Source: Lingula anatina
Taxonomy: Eukaryota; Brachiopoda; Lingulata; Lingulida; Lingulidae
Length of the DNA stretch: 64,000 bases
Assembly (NCBI RefSeq): GCF_001039355.2
Contig: NW_019776002.1
Coordinates: 252,414-316,413, forward strand
Reading direction: 5' to 3'
Positions 49,801 through 61,800 of this stretch are shown one piece after another. How positions within the stretch are numbered: the first letter of the stretch is position 1; each line of letters opens with the position of its first letter. The notes beneath the pieces are model-generated. The model searched no databases. It was not told the DNA's origin and was given only the letters and a program-made list of their open reading frames with translations. The position numbers were made by a program, and so were the translations under genes.

Positions 49801-52800
49801 ACTCGCAGGGTCTTCAACATATGAAAGTGAATCCTTGAAGGAAAAACTGAATGGCCAGCTTCCAAGATTAAGTAATTTATCTAACAAAAACACTCCATTT
49901 GTCCAGTGACAACTGCAGCCTCCACATAAAAATGATGTGTAAACTATTTCTTACAAAACAATTCTGTAATATTTTATGCTGTCAATTCCCCTTGTCCTTG
50001 TCCACATGCACTGACCTACAACAACCGGACAGCAATACTTGATAACCCTCAACTTACAAATTACATCTCTTTCATTAAACTACTTTGACAATGGGATTGT
50101 GCTTTATTAATTAAAATGTGCTCACTAACACTGTTTGTCCCTGTTTTCTATTCTACTATAATCAACAACTGTAGGATTGTGCACACTGGCATTTGGAAGG
50201 AAGGCCACACACAGAATTAGAAGTAGCATAGATAACCAACAGCGTGAAAATGTTACATTAAAAGCTGAATACACAATAATTATTATTATTTCAAAATCAC
50301 ATTTTGTGTTCAACTAAAATACAAAATCTAAAAAGGTGATATCTGGATGTAAACACTGGGTACGGCAGTCAGAGTAAAATGTCTTCATTGGGATCATTTT
50401 CCACTTCAAAACCAAGCCAACAAGACTTTGGTAATAGCAATCTTTAAAAGCCTTCGCATTCAGTCTAAGAAACTATCGTCCAAATCATTTTTATTCAGAT
50501 AAGAGGCCAGTGTGAACAGCACTTAAATTAAACCCTTTTTAACTCCACTATAATGCAGTCTGCACATGCAGCAGCAGTCAAAATTCAAATTCCAGTTGTA
50601 GACTAAGCACAAAGCAATAAATGCCTCATTTTCTTCCAAGGATACAATACAACAATTTTGTTTCTACCTTGCTCATGTGCATCGATGCCTTAAACTGTGT
50701 AGTGAAATAGAAAAATCTAACATATCATCTCATAATAAATTTATTCTTCTTGAATCTTAATTACTGAACTTTTCTTTTCTTTCTAAAAAAGCACAAAAGA
50801 ACTGGTTAAAAGTCGTAACCTCTCTGCTAATGTCCTTGAAGATCTCCACGTGTAGAACAACACAAACACGTGTGGCACATCTATTACTAATAAAATGCCC
50901 ATTATGTCTGCATCCAAATGAAATCTTCAGCAAATAAATCAAGTAACTTCATCAACAAAATAACTGTCTGCTTGAAATTATTCGTCAACTATTCAAGTCA
51001 CCTAGCGAAAATATCTCATTTACATGATTATTAAAACCACAAACCCATCCCTAACAAAAAATGTCTGCTTCATGGTTTAGAATGTCACAGCAAGAGACAA
51101 AGTACCTCCGCACTTCCTACAAAAAAGCAGAAGAAATCTTCCCACTTCCACTTCCTCAAGCTTATACAAGTGAATTAGAGGTGTAAAGCTTCACCAAGCA
51201 CATGCCAGACAGGGTAATTTTTGTCATATATGTCATATTTATTGAACCACCACATATGCCAGCATGTGTTCTTCTGACATTTACTAAGATCCTGTCTTAC
51301 TACAACAACTACGAATTCCTCCTTATTCATAATAGTCAATAATATGTTCTAACTTGTATCCCCAAGAAAGTTGCCCCTAAAGCTTCTATGAGACAGATTA
51401 CACAAGCAGCTGAAGATTTCATCTCTTTGTGTAATGTGATTTCTCTGGTTATGTCTACAATGTGGCAAATTGCCGTGTAGGGTCTGTCAAAATTCTGAGC
51501 ACTGCAGCTCTCATCCATAAAAATGCCTTTCTGAGAGAATTTACAATTCACCTTTAAAAACTTTCACCATTTTAGTACCTGTGATATATATAACAAGTGG
51601 ATGGAAATGAAATGAGAACACCAAGGATCATATCATAAAGCAGATTTAAAAACCAATCCTGGAATTTTGATTGATACATGTTATAAACATGATAACACAA
51701 CCTAGTTTTTCTAGAGACACTGTATCCCTCCGGGTCTGTTTGTCTAAGGCATAATATTAGAGCATATTACAGGAAGACTCTTGATTCAACATCTGTTGGC
51801 AGGAAAACTGATGACTGAGAATGTGTCCAAATAAATGGCCCAGCCAATATTCAGGTCACTCGGTGCTATTTAAAGGTTCACAACAAAAAAATCAAAATTA
51901 TTAAATTAATTCCAAATGCCATTTATTTTTACTATACCCTAGTACACCTATATACTACTGCAGACATAGCATAGCCATGTGCACCACACATTCATCTCTA
52001 GTATGGAGGTTGGTCCCCCCCCTCCCCCCCCATGTGTTGAACAGGTGAGAGAGTAGGTGAAAGGGGATTAATGTAGTGGAATCCAAGTGAGCAGCTTTAG
52101 GTAAGCCAGGTGAGGAAAACCCTCACCTGATACCTTACCTTGCAGAGTCAAATGGCCAAGTCAGGTGTGTGTGTAGGTCTTGGTCAGTAGCCAAGGAGTG
52201 AACTTTCACAACTCTCAAGATCTCTTTCCCCAGGTACTTATTCTGTAAACTCTGATACATATATTAGAGACTGTACATAATTCTCCATATATCAGACCTT
52301 CATATCTCCCTCCTACACAAAATGTTTTCATGTTTCATAACACATTTGTAATACCAAGTACTTCACTTCTGCTGAGTCAGTGATTTGTGAAAAATATGAT
52401 TAAATACAACATTTTATGGTGAAAACCTGGATAATATGATTCAGCACCTAGTTACGTACACTCGGCAGGAGAAGAGTTCAACTCAATATTTAGGTGAAGA
52501 TTTTTTACGAAACAAAGAAGAAAAGAAAATAACTGATGAGAAGTAAGTTTGGGGGTCAAAGGAAACACGCAGGCTAAGTTTCTTTTTACATTTGAATTTG
52601 GAATGGGTAAAATTAACATGCTGGCTTGAGAAATAAATTCAGAAAGAATTCAATCTGGCAGAATGCAATCACTGCATTCACTATCAAGCTGATACAACAT
52701 GGCTGAATAAACAACAGTACTCAACCGAAACAATGGTATGCGTAGCTATTGTGATGTGATTTATTTCTGATACTCACTAAAAATGTCTCATTAAAACCGG

Positions 52801-55800
52801 CCCAAATGATAAAAACCTCATCACAGATTTCTGCATTCAACAAAGTATGAGATGACAAACAAGGAGGTAAAATTCAAATGTGTTTTCCCACTAGACCAAT
52901 TAGTTGATAATCATTTAATAGACAGCAATTTGTCACATAGCTATATCACGTCATGCAATATTACTTAATACGTTATGTGGCCGTCTGGTGCAAGTGCACT
53001 GTCTCAGTACCCCCCCACCCCAGGGGACACAAAGACCGCCTCCTAGTCATTAGACCTTGTTGAGATATCAAAATCAATATTAAAACATCTGATCTCCTTT
53101 TTTCCCCCCAATCTGCTAAAGTATATATTAATCCATGGATCAACAAGGAAGATATAGAATTCATACGAACCAAATGCATTGAAATCAATAATGTATGACC
53201 CATATGCAATATTATCACTGCCTGTCTTTGTTGTCTTTGTTCATCCTTCAGACATTTCAATATTTTTATGAGCAAGCAAGACAAAGAAAGGCAGAGCATA
53301 CTTCACTCGACACAAAGAGCTCAACCAAGTCAGCGAGGTGCAGCTATTTCCCATATTCCTTTGTTAACGCGTTTCAAATTCTTTTGTGACTCCGGATGTA
53401 ATATCAACTGAAGGCTCAGTAAATCAGCCAAACCATTGGACCCACACTATAGCAACTCTCCCTCACATATTATAAATCATTTCTATTACATCACTAGTAC
53501 ACAGACACAGACCAATTAGTTTTGAAGCAAGATAGACTACATAATGATATTGAGACACCTGACACCATGTATTACGGCCAGCCAGGACACACCAGCGCCA
53601 GCGGTGAGGTGCTCACACTCGCCAGTCTCTGACATGAAGTATGAATGATACAAAGCATCAAATAACAGATTTGAAAACTGAGCTCAGATATCATGACTGA
53701 GGAAGAGTTTTTAAGGAAATATAATATATCATAGGCAGATGAAGTTTTCAAAAGAAATAACAGGAAATACTGCTGAATGACTGTTGATTACAGCCATATA
53801 TTTAGTTTGAATTATTGACAATGATCAAGGCTGATATCATTGTACTACATCCTACACACAATGTGAAAACAAACTTATATGAACAAATAATTAGTTCATT
53901 ATTAACTGAATCCAGACACTAAGTGAACAAACCCATTTTTCTCAGTATAAATATACATGCTAATTTTAAAATGGGAATTCTTCATTCCAAATATGCAAAG
54001 ACATATGTTATTTAAAACTCTTTGTTCTATTAACATTTTTATATTACTTTTCTTCCCTAAACATCTTAGCAGACAACAAAAGTTTGTTGTATCATGAGCA
54101 GACGACACTCCCTGCTGGGACCCCCTCTGCTGGTGCTGGAAATGACCTCCATAACACACGGGAAGCACTCCATGACTGCGGCTCAAGGATTATGTAAAAT
54201 CTAATGTTATAATCAAAAAATCCTTTTCCTTTTTCCATTTCATGACTAATTTAATTTGACAGCACCTAGAGGACTCGGCCATATATCACACACGCCTGTG
54301 CATTTCAAAGACTTCTTAAATATTTGCCAAGAACACAATCCCTTTCAAAGGGCCATTATTCTCCCATTTACCGCTTTATGGTGAAAAATTTACATTTTAC
54401 TTAAAAAATCGCTTAAAAGAGTAACCATCCCTTATAATTAAGCACTCAACAGCTCACATATATTTCATGTAACACTTTTTTCAAAGGCTAAAAAAAGTGA
54501 GTAAGAAACCAATTTTCTGGAGAAAATAACAACTCACTATTAAGTCGAAATACATAGATTACCAGTATCAAGTTTATGGTTGTAATTGCTTCTATATCAA
54601 ATTATTTTTAGACAAAGGCCTGTAAAGGTACATATGACACCGTACACAGCATGCAAGTAACAATTTACTAGGCTAGACTCCTTAACGAAAGAAAAAAATC
54701 TGTTCAATTTTCAGCTACATAGCATAACCACACAGACATTATTTCCAACAGGAATGCTCCAACAAGTATGTTCCCCAATTACCCCACACACACCCACTCT
54801 CTCCTCACTCTAACCAGGGTACATGTCTAATTAGCTCCTCTCCCCCTACCCCTCCCCTCAGCCACCAACACCACTTCATCATGCATCTATTCTACCAGGT
54901 AAGGCACAGGTAAAATCCCTCCCACCCCAAACTCTTGCACTTATTAACTCTTACCCTACAGGGCTGTGGCTAGACTCAACAAAGCCGTCAGGGGACACAA
55001 TAGGGACGGACAGAACTGAACCACTACATTATGACAACACAGAACAAATCAGTTTTCCTTAAGAGATCACTTTTTGGACAAACACACTGATTGTGCATTA
55101 AGCAAATCCTCTTGCCACGACAGTGCCGGATTCTTTGCAGGTCCAACTCCCCGTGGCTATCAGCAACCTGATACTGTATGTCTACATAATATTAGCTTAC
55201 TTCCCAAGTGCTGGTTTCAAAGGGGTTTAGAATATTGTACCAACAATATCTATTATCCTTAATAATGACTTGAGCTAAACAACAATAAGGCAGAAACCAC
55301 ATTAAATCTCATATGTTAATTGAAAACCATTTCTCAGACCTCACAAATGTTCAAATTGAAGTGTTCTTTAAACATACCTCCAGACACGATTTAATTAATT
55401 TAAAAATAACAGGAAAAGCATAGCAGGGAGGAAATAATTTTTTCTTCCCACTTTCCTCAGGAGAACATTACCTTGACCCAAAATGACTCTATTCCAAAAC
55501 TTGATACTGCAATCCCATATGTAATCAAAATAAACCAAACAGCAAATCAAGTTATTACATAAGGAAAACACCCCAAATGACACAGAGTCAGTGAGGTCAG
55601 TTCCTCACACACCAGTTGACCCCTGGTAGACTTATATTTTACTCCACATGAGTGATAACAGCCCATAACCACTTCAAAAACATGAAGGGGAAGGGTTCCC
55701 TTCAAATCTCTTTAGGAACTCCACAGCAAATGGCAGCATAAATCTCCGCTGTATTGCACCAGAGCTCAGAACCAATGGTGTGCAGCGGAGGGTGAATCCA

Positions 55801-58800
55801 TTTAATTACACCAGAAAACACTTTTAATGAGCTCATTAACATTCCCACTGGGCTCACTAACAGCTTCCAGGAAGAAGGAGCATAAAACTGATGAATAAGG
55901 TGCAGTACATTTTTTTTCCAAGAGATGAATCAAAAATGCGAGAAAACACATTTACAAGACCCATAATTAGACGAAAATGCACACTGGTACACTACTATCT
56001 AATAGGTTTTTCTTGTTTTTTTTTTCTGCAAATTACAGGAAAAAACTACAAAGTAAAAATTGTTCTTATATAAGACTTTGCCTTCTTAATATTCCAGTCA
56101 CAACTTCACTAAAGAGACCAATTTTCATCCTTTGTCACGGCTTCCTTGCAGAATTCTAATAATCTCCTTTATATAAGATCATCATGCAGACATTCTTTCA
56201 AACCAGAGCTCGCATGATTGAAGAAATTTCCTTGACATGCAATACATAAGATACCACAAGGAATTACCCAACCCCTCATTACAAGATTCTACCAGATCTC
56301 AGCTACTGACTGTACCAGGCTCACTGTACCAACATGTGCCTCCATCCCCAGGGTAATAACACCCCTGGATTCCTAGGAATTCTCTGAGGAGAGCTATTTA
56401 TTTCATACCAATATTTCTTGGAAAACTGGGCCAATGAAGTTTGTTTACGATGTCTGTATGTGCTCTGAAAGTAATAGCCCTGAGTGGACATTATCACATG
56501 ACCAGAGACCCACAGGGCTTAATGGGGGGGGGGAGTATCAATGCCAGTTTTTCCGGTGGATGTCATTCAGTCTTAACGATGATGTCAGTTAAGCTAAATG
56601 ATATCAGTTGGGCTGTTTGTTGATTACGATTTGGCTATAACTTGATGTCAGTAAAGCTATATGTTGATATTTGGCTATATGATGTCAGTTAGGCCATGTT
56701 GATGTATACTCGACTATATGTCGTTGTCATTTAGGCCATATGTTGATGTCAGTTAAGCTATATGTTATTGCTAGTCTTAAGATGTCATTAAGGCTGTTGT
56801 CTAGTTCAAGTCAGCCACATTCTGAATACACTTCCACTCAGCCATCCCCCCCTCCCCCCACACAGACATGATCACTGGTGGTGCTGTGACTGCTACTGGT
56901 TCTTTATAATCACACTAGGTTACCTGCATATAGACTAAGCTCATCACTTATGTACATGCAATGGAGGAGATGTTAGAACATACTAACAGGTTTTCTTTCT
57001 CTATGAAATGACTCGGATAAAAAAAAAAAGCCATGTCTATCTTATTGGTTTTTTACTCTGAGAAGATCACACTTGTAAAAGAAAGGGAAAAAAAAGAAGA
57101 AAATCCATAACTGCTTCATCCATGGCATTTGCTTTCTATTTAAACCTAGTGTTAAAGCTGACCAATATGTCGGATAAAAGTCACCATTTATCTTCAAATA
57201 AAGAGGCGGGAACCTTTACTAAACTAGCAGATTATCAAGATGGATACAGACTACTTACAAATTTCGCAAAAAACTGAAGTCAGGTGCAACATAAATCATA
57301 ATCAAAATACTTGATCTCTGCTTAAAGTTCAAGTTCTCCCCAACCCTACAGTAGCTAATGTCAAGAGTTCAGATGTTGTCAAAAGTTTACTAGTAGGTCA
57401 AAGGAGACAGGCAGCAACAACCAGAATAAAAGAGGGGCCTTTCTCAGCTTTTTGCTACATCATGTGGATCACTTTAATGACCAGAGCACTCTTTTCATTA
57501 AAGCTTATTCTAATTTTAATATTAAAATATAGAAAACAAGCAGTCATTAAAAAAACACTGCAATGTATAGAAGTTAAAGCAAGAAGACAATGGATGACCC
57601 ATTACGACAAATAATTAGTCTCCGTGTAAAAAGTTTAACATTCTTTTCTGGGTAATAAATCACCTGATCCACAGCCAAATTGCCATTTTCCATACCATAC
57701 CAAAATGCTATCATCTATGCCATGTCTGGTGCTTTAGATGTCAAAAGTTGACCAGCAGGTCAAGGCAGACAGGGCAATCAGGGCTCTGACACATTGGACT
57801 ACAGCTGGTCTATGTGAGTACCAGGAGGATTCAAATAACAGCAATTAACATCCAGGCAATATCAGAATACTGATGAGTGTGAGACAGAATAATAATTTGC
57901 CATTTACAAAGCAGTTACAAATGCTTTAATAAAGTTTTGAACAGTTTTGAAAAGCTTTACATTGAAGCTGGTTAAAGACCAACATTTGTGAAACCTGACT
58001 CTTCAAGTGTCAAAAGTTTATCATGGAACATAAAAAGAGGCCATCAATTTGGACAATCAGTAACATAAGCCTTTCATGCTTAAATGTTAAAAAAATTACG
58101 TGCACAAAGTATCTAATTCTGGTTTTTACAGAGAACCGTTTGTACAGACATAATTTGTTAGCTTCTGCTAATCTCTGGTACAGCACTCAAATAATGATCC
58201 TCTCATATTTCTTACTGAGAAACCCTTTCACGGATCAATGATTTAATTTCATCTGTCATTGGAGAGCCACAGTGTTCTCTGCGTGATAAGAAAGCTGTCA
58301 TATTACAGCTTGTCACAACTATCAGGCAAGACCCAGTGTTTCTTGGAACTGTTCACGTTCACTATACAGGTTAACTGTGATATCAGAACACCACAAATAT
58401 TTCAACACAAACTACAGACTGCTGGACAAATAACCAGTTTGGCAAAGACGCAAAAAGAACCTCGCGACAACACTTATTCCAACCAGTCATGCAAATCCTG
58501 TATTAGAAATTGGTCAACAACGCAAAAACACTCGCTCGCAGACAATAGGTACAGTGTTACTAGTCAAATACCAAAAATGGATATTTTGACTATCTCCAAT
58601 GCTCCCCAGCAGGAGGGGGGGGGGGGTACAGACTTACCTGGTCTATCAGCAGGTGCCATAACAGGGCCTCAATGTAGTAGTGGGTGCCTCCTACAATGAT
58701 GGGCAATTTCTGTTTCTTGAGCAATCCATCTATCTTGATGACAAGTAGTCAAGGAATATAAGTGGAATCTCAGTGGATACACTTGAAATACAAATAAGAA

Positions 58801-61800
58801 ACAAGAGACTACTTATTTTTAATAACTTTTGCTGAACTCTAGAGCACTGAGTGGCAAAATAATGAAAAGACGGTAAAAAAACATAACCAAAGGCTTTGAA
58901 TATTTCATTTCATCAGATTTTTTAGGCAGAATTACCACTGAAAATGCACTGTTAAAAAGCCACCTTGACATCATTTCAAAACTCTTACTGTCACAAGTTC
59001 ATAAGATTTGATCACCACACATGCTCATGGAAAAGCACTAAAATAAATCCCTTATAATAAAAAAAAATATTCTCTTAAAACCAAGATATCCATAATCATA
59101 TAAACATACACATTTATTTTTTTCTTTTTTTTGGAAATTGACAATAAAAATAAAACTTTCCAAAGACTACTTTCCCTCCTTAAATTTAGAGTTGATCATT
59201 ATCAATACTTATAGATGAAGTGCTATTAAGTGACTCAGATATCAAACCATCTTTGTTAGCTCTGCCACTGACTGTAAACTTGGTAGTAACATTGTACCAC
59301 AAGGTTCAAACAGGGCCAATGATTATCAGAAATGAATGGACTCAAAATAGCACAGGGACAGAGTTTATCTCAGTATGTCAACCAAAAGATAGTCAAACAA
59401 TAAGAACTAAGTTATCTCTCTCATAACAGTTGCCAACCACTCAAGGCACTCTTATTTTTTAATTTTTAAGTAGGGTGACAAAATAAACTGAAAATAAAAA
59501 CTGTTGCCACTAGGAAGGGCATTTAAAAGGGGACATCCTTATATTCTGAGGGTTTATTATTCTGAAGGTCCGATATTTCTGAAGAATGTAGGACCCAAGT
59601 TCAAAATTTGACTGCTGTTCCATGGGCCCGCTATTCCTAAGTTTTAGTGGGGATTCTTATGCAGAAGGCTTATAGAGCACAAAACCATCCACAGTGGGCC
59701 CCGTTGTGTGGTTTATCTCTCTGCTATGGACACTAACACCCCATTTCCATAGATTAGATCGACCTACTTTAAATCGACCTAACTCCCTGGGGGTTCACGC
59801 TAAATAGCTGTCAGCCGGGCGGACACGAAAGTTAATTACCCCCTTACAGCTTGTAGTAGGCGGGACGGACATTTAAGTCGGATTATCTGAAAGTAATCTA
59901 GTGAGACTCCCCGCGGGGATAGATCGATCTAAAATCTATGGGAATAGAGCCAAAGTCCGAGGCCTTCTTTCTAGGTCAGGAAAAGGTATCCCCCCTCTCC
60001 CAAATAACTGCCCTTGACTGTCACTTATCAGAGATGCATGCAAACAAATAGAAATATCCCATTCCCATGGACATTGCTATCTCTTGGTAAATATACGTGT
60101 AGTATCCAGCAGACTGGATGTCCGGAGGTCTACTGATGTCACAATGGCTACTTTTTCAAGATAAAAAAAATGAAAAAAAAAATTTTTTTTTTATAACAGC
60201 AAAAACTTCAAATAATGTAATAAGATTTTTATAACATTGAAATACTCAGCAAAACATGAAATTATATTTTTAAACAGTGGCTCAATTCCCACTCTTTTAT
60301 TTCTTCCCCGCCCCAGCCATTCTCCTGCTCCCACAGTAGTTGGTCAGCCAGGTCAGGTATCACAGCACCTCTACACTTCCTTCCCTAGTGTGAAATAAAC
60401 AGCTTTTTCCAGCCACCTGATCTCACGCTTCCTTCCCTAAGGAACACAAGTTTATTTGAACATATAATGGATCCCAGGCTACTTCAGTGGAACAGGTCTC
60501 TGCCATTGAGGACAAATCCAAAATGCATGGGATCTCAAATAGAACACAGAAGAGTCCTCAGGCTTGAAACATACACAGTTAAGTCATCAAAAGGTTTTCC
60601 TCCCTCCCTCCCTCCCTCCCTCTCTCCACCCTCTCCCTCCCTCCCTCTCTCCTCCCCCTCCCTCTCTCCCTCTCTCCTCCCTCTCCCTCCCTCTTGGTGC
60701 AATAAAGACACCATTTCATACCATTTCAATTTACAACAATCATAATTCATGTTCTGCTCAGTTTGCCTGAAGTCTGAGTAATTTTATTGCTTTTGTCAAG
60801 AGCTTATCCTACAGATGCCTGGCTGGCAATGGTCCATGCTTCCTTCAATACTTTCCCACACTGCGAGGACTTTCATGGGTGGCCATTGCACTGGTAAGAC
60901 GTCTCTCCTCCCCTCCCTCACATTTCTCCTCCCTTACCCCTCCCATCCCTCGCCTTTCCTCTCTCTCTCGCCCCTTCCCTCCCTTACCCCTCCTCTCTCC
61001 TGCCCTTCTCCTCCCCCTCCCCTCTAAGTGAGATAATGTACTGCTGAGGCTTCCTTCATCTGAACTGTACTTAACATACCCCTTACACTTTAAACTCTTC
61101 TCTATGGTGGTGGTGGTGGTGGTGGTGGTGGGGGGGGGGGGGGGGGGGGGGGGGGGGGAAGGGGGGGTAATGGGGGAGCTCCCAGCAGCATACTCAGATT
61201 TAATTCTCTCAAAGGAAAGGGAATCAGGGGTAGAGGACAGCTACTGACTAAATTACCCTTAAATCAAATTACTAGTCAGATTTTACATTCACAGACAACA
61301 TATTGTGCCCTTGTTAACCCTGCAAAATCTGTCACAAATTGTTTCATTCATGGATATGATCAATTCATCATCTTCAAGCGGCCCACCAATCTTTATCAGA
61401 GAATACTAAATTAATTACAGTTCTGGGGAGAGGACATGGTGAAAATTTTATTACACACGTTTCAAATACTAAAAATTTTCATTACATGTTTAAATACTGA
61501 TGAGTAGTAGGAGTTTTGAATGGCAATTTTACTGAATGAAAAAATTAAAACTTAATCCCAATGTCTGTGATATATATATATGGGTGCTCCATGTAGACAT
61601 TTCCTCTTGCTGGTGATAAATATTTTAAAATGCTTATCTACAATATGTTATAAGTGGTTGTACACTAAATTGCCACTTTAACCCACTAGACCGCATCTCT
61701 TCAATTGAGCTCAACACTGCTAAGAGATACTACACCTCACTTTAATTTGCCGGCTATAAAACTTGCGGTTAGAAATTAAAGGAGTAAGCTCAGTGCACTA

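Larger units (their letters stand above)
31881..58637 (-). other. TRIT1 intron of 26.8 kb
   Basis: The largest block of the window. The flanking exons join in phase with no residues missing against human TRIT1, so no coding exon is expected inside. It holds palindromic elements (41668, 42203, 45318), tandem repeats (38773, 39543, 56575), a long (AT)n, poly-A and poly-G runs, and two less AT-biased stretches (about 36480-36720 and 39840-40200) that could be regulatory. No host gene in either orientation is recognisable. Confidence 0.7.

Noticed and set aside
58259-58699. 146-codon plus-strand frame
   Set aside because: It runs antisense over the TRIT1 active-site exon and shows no domain; taken as a chance frame.
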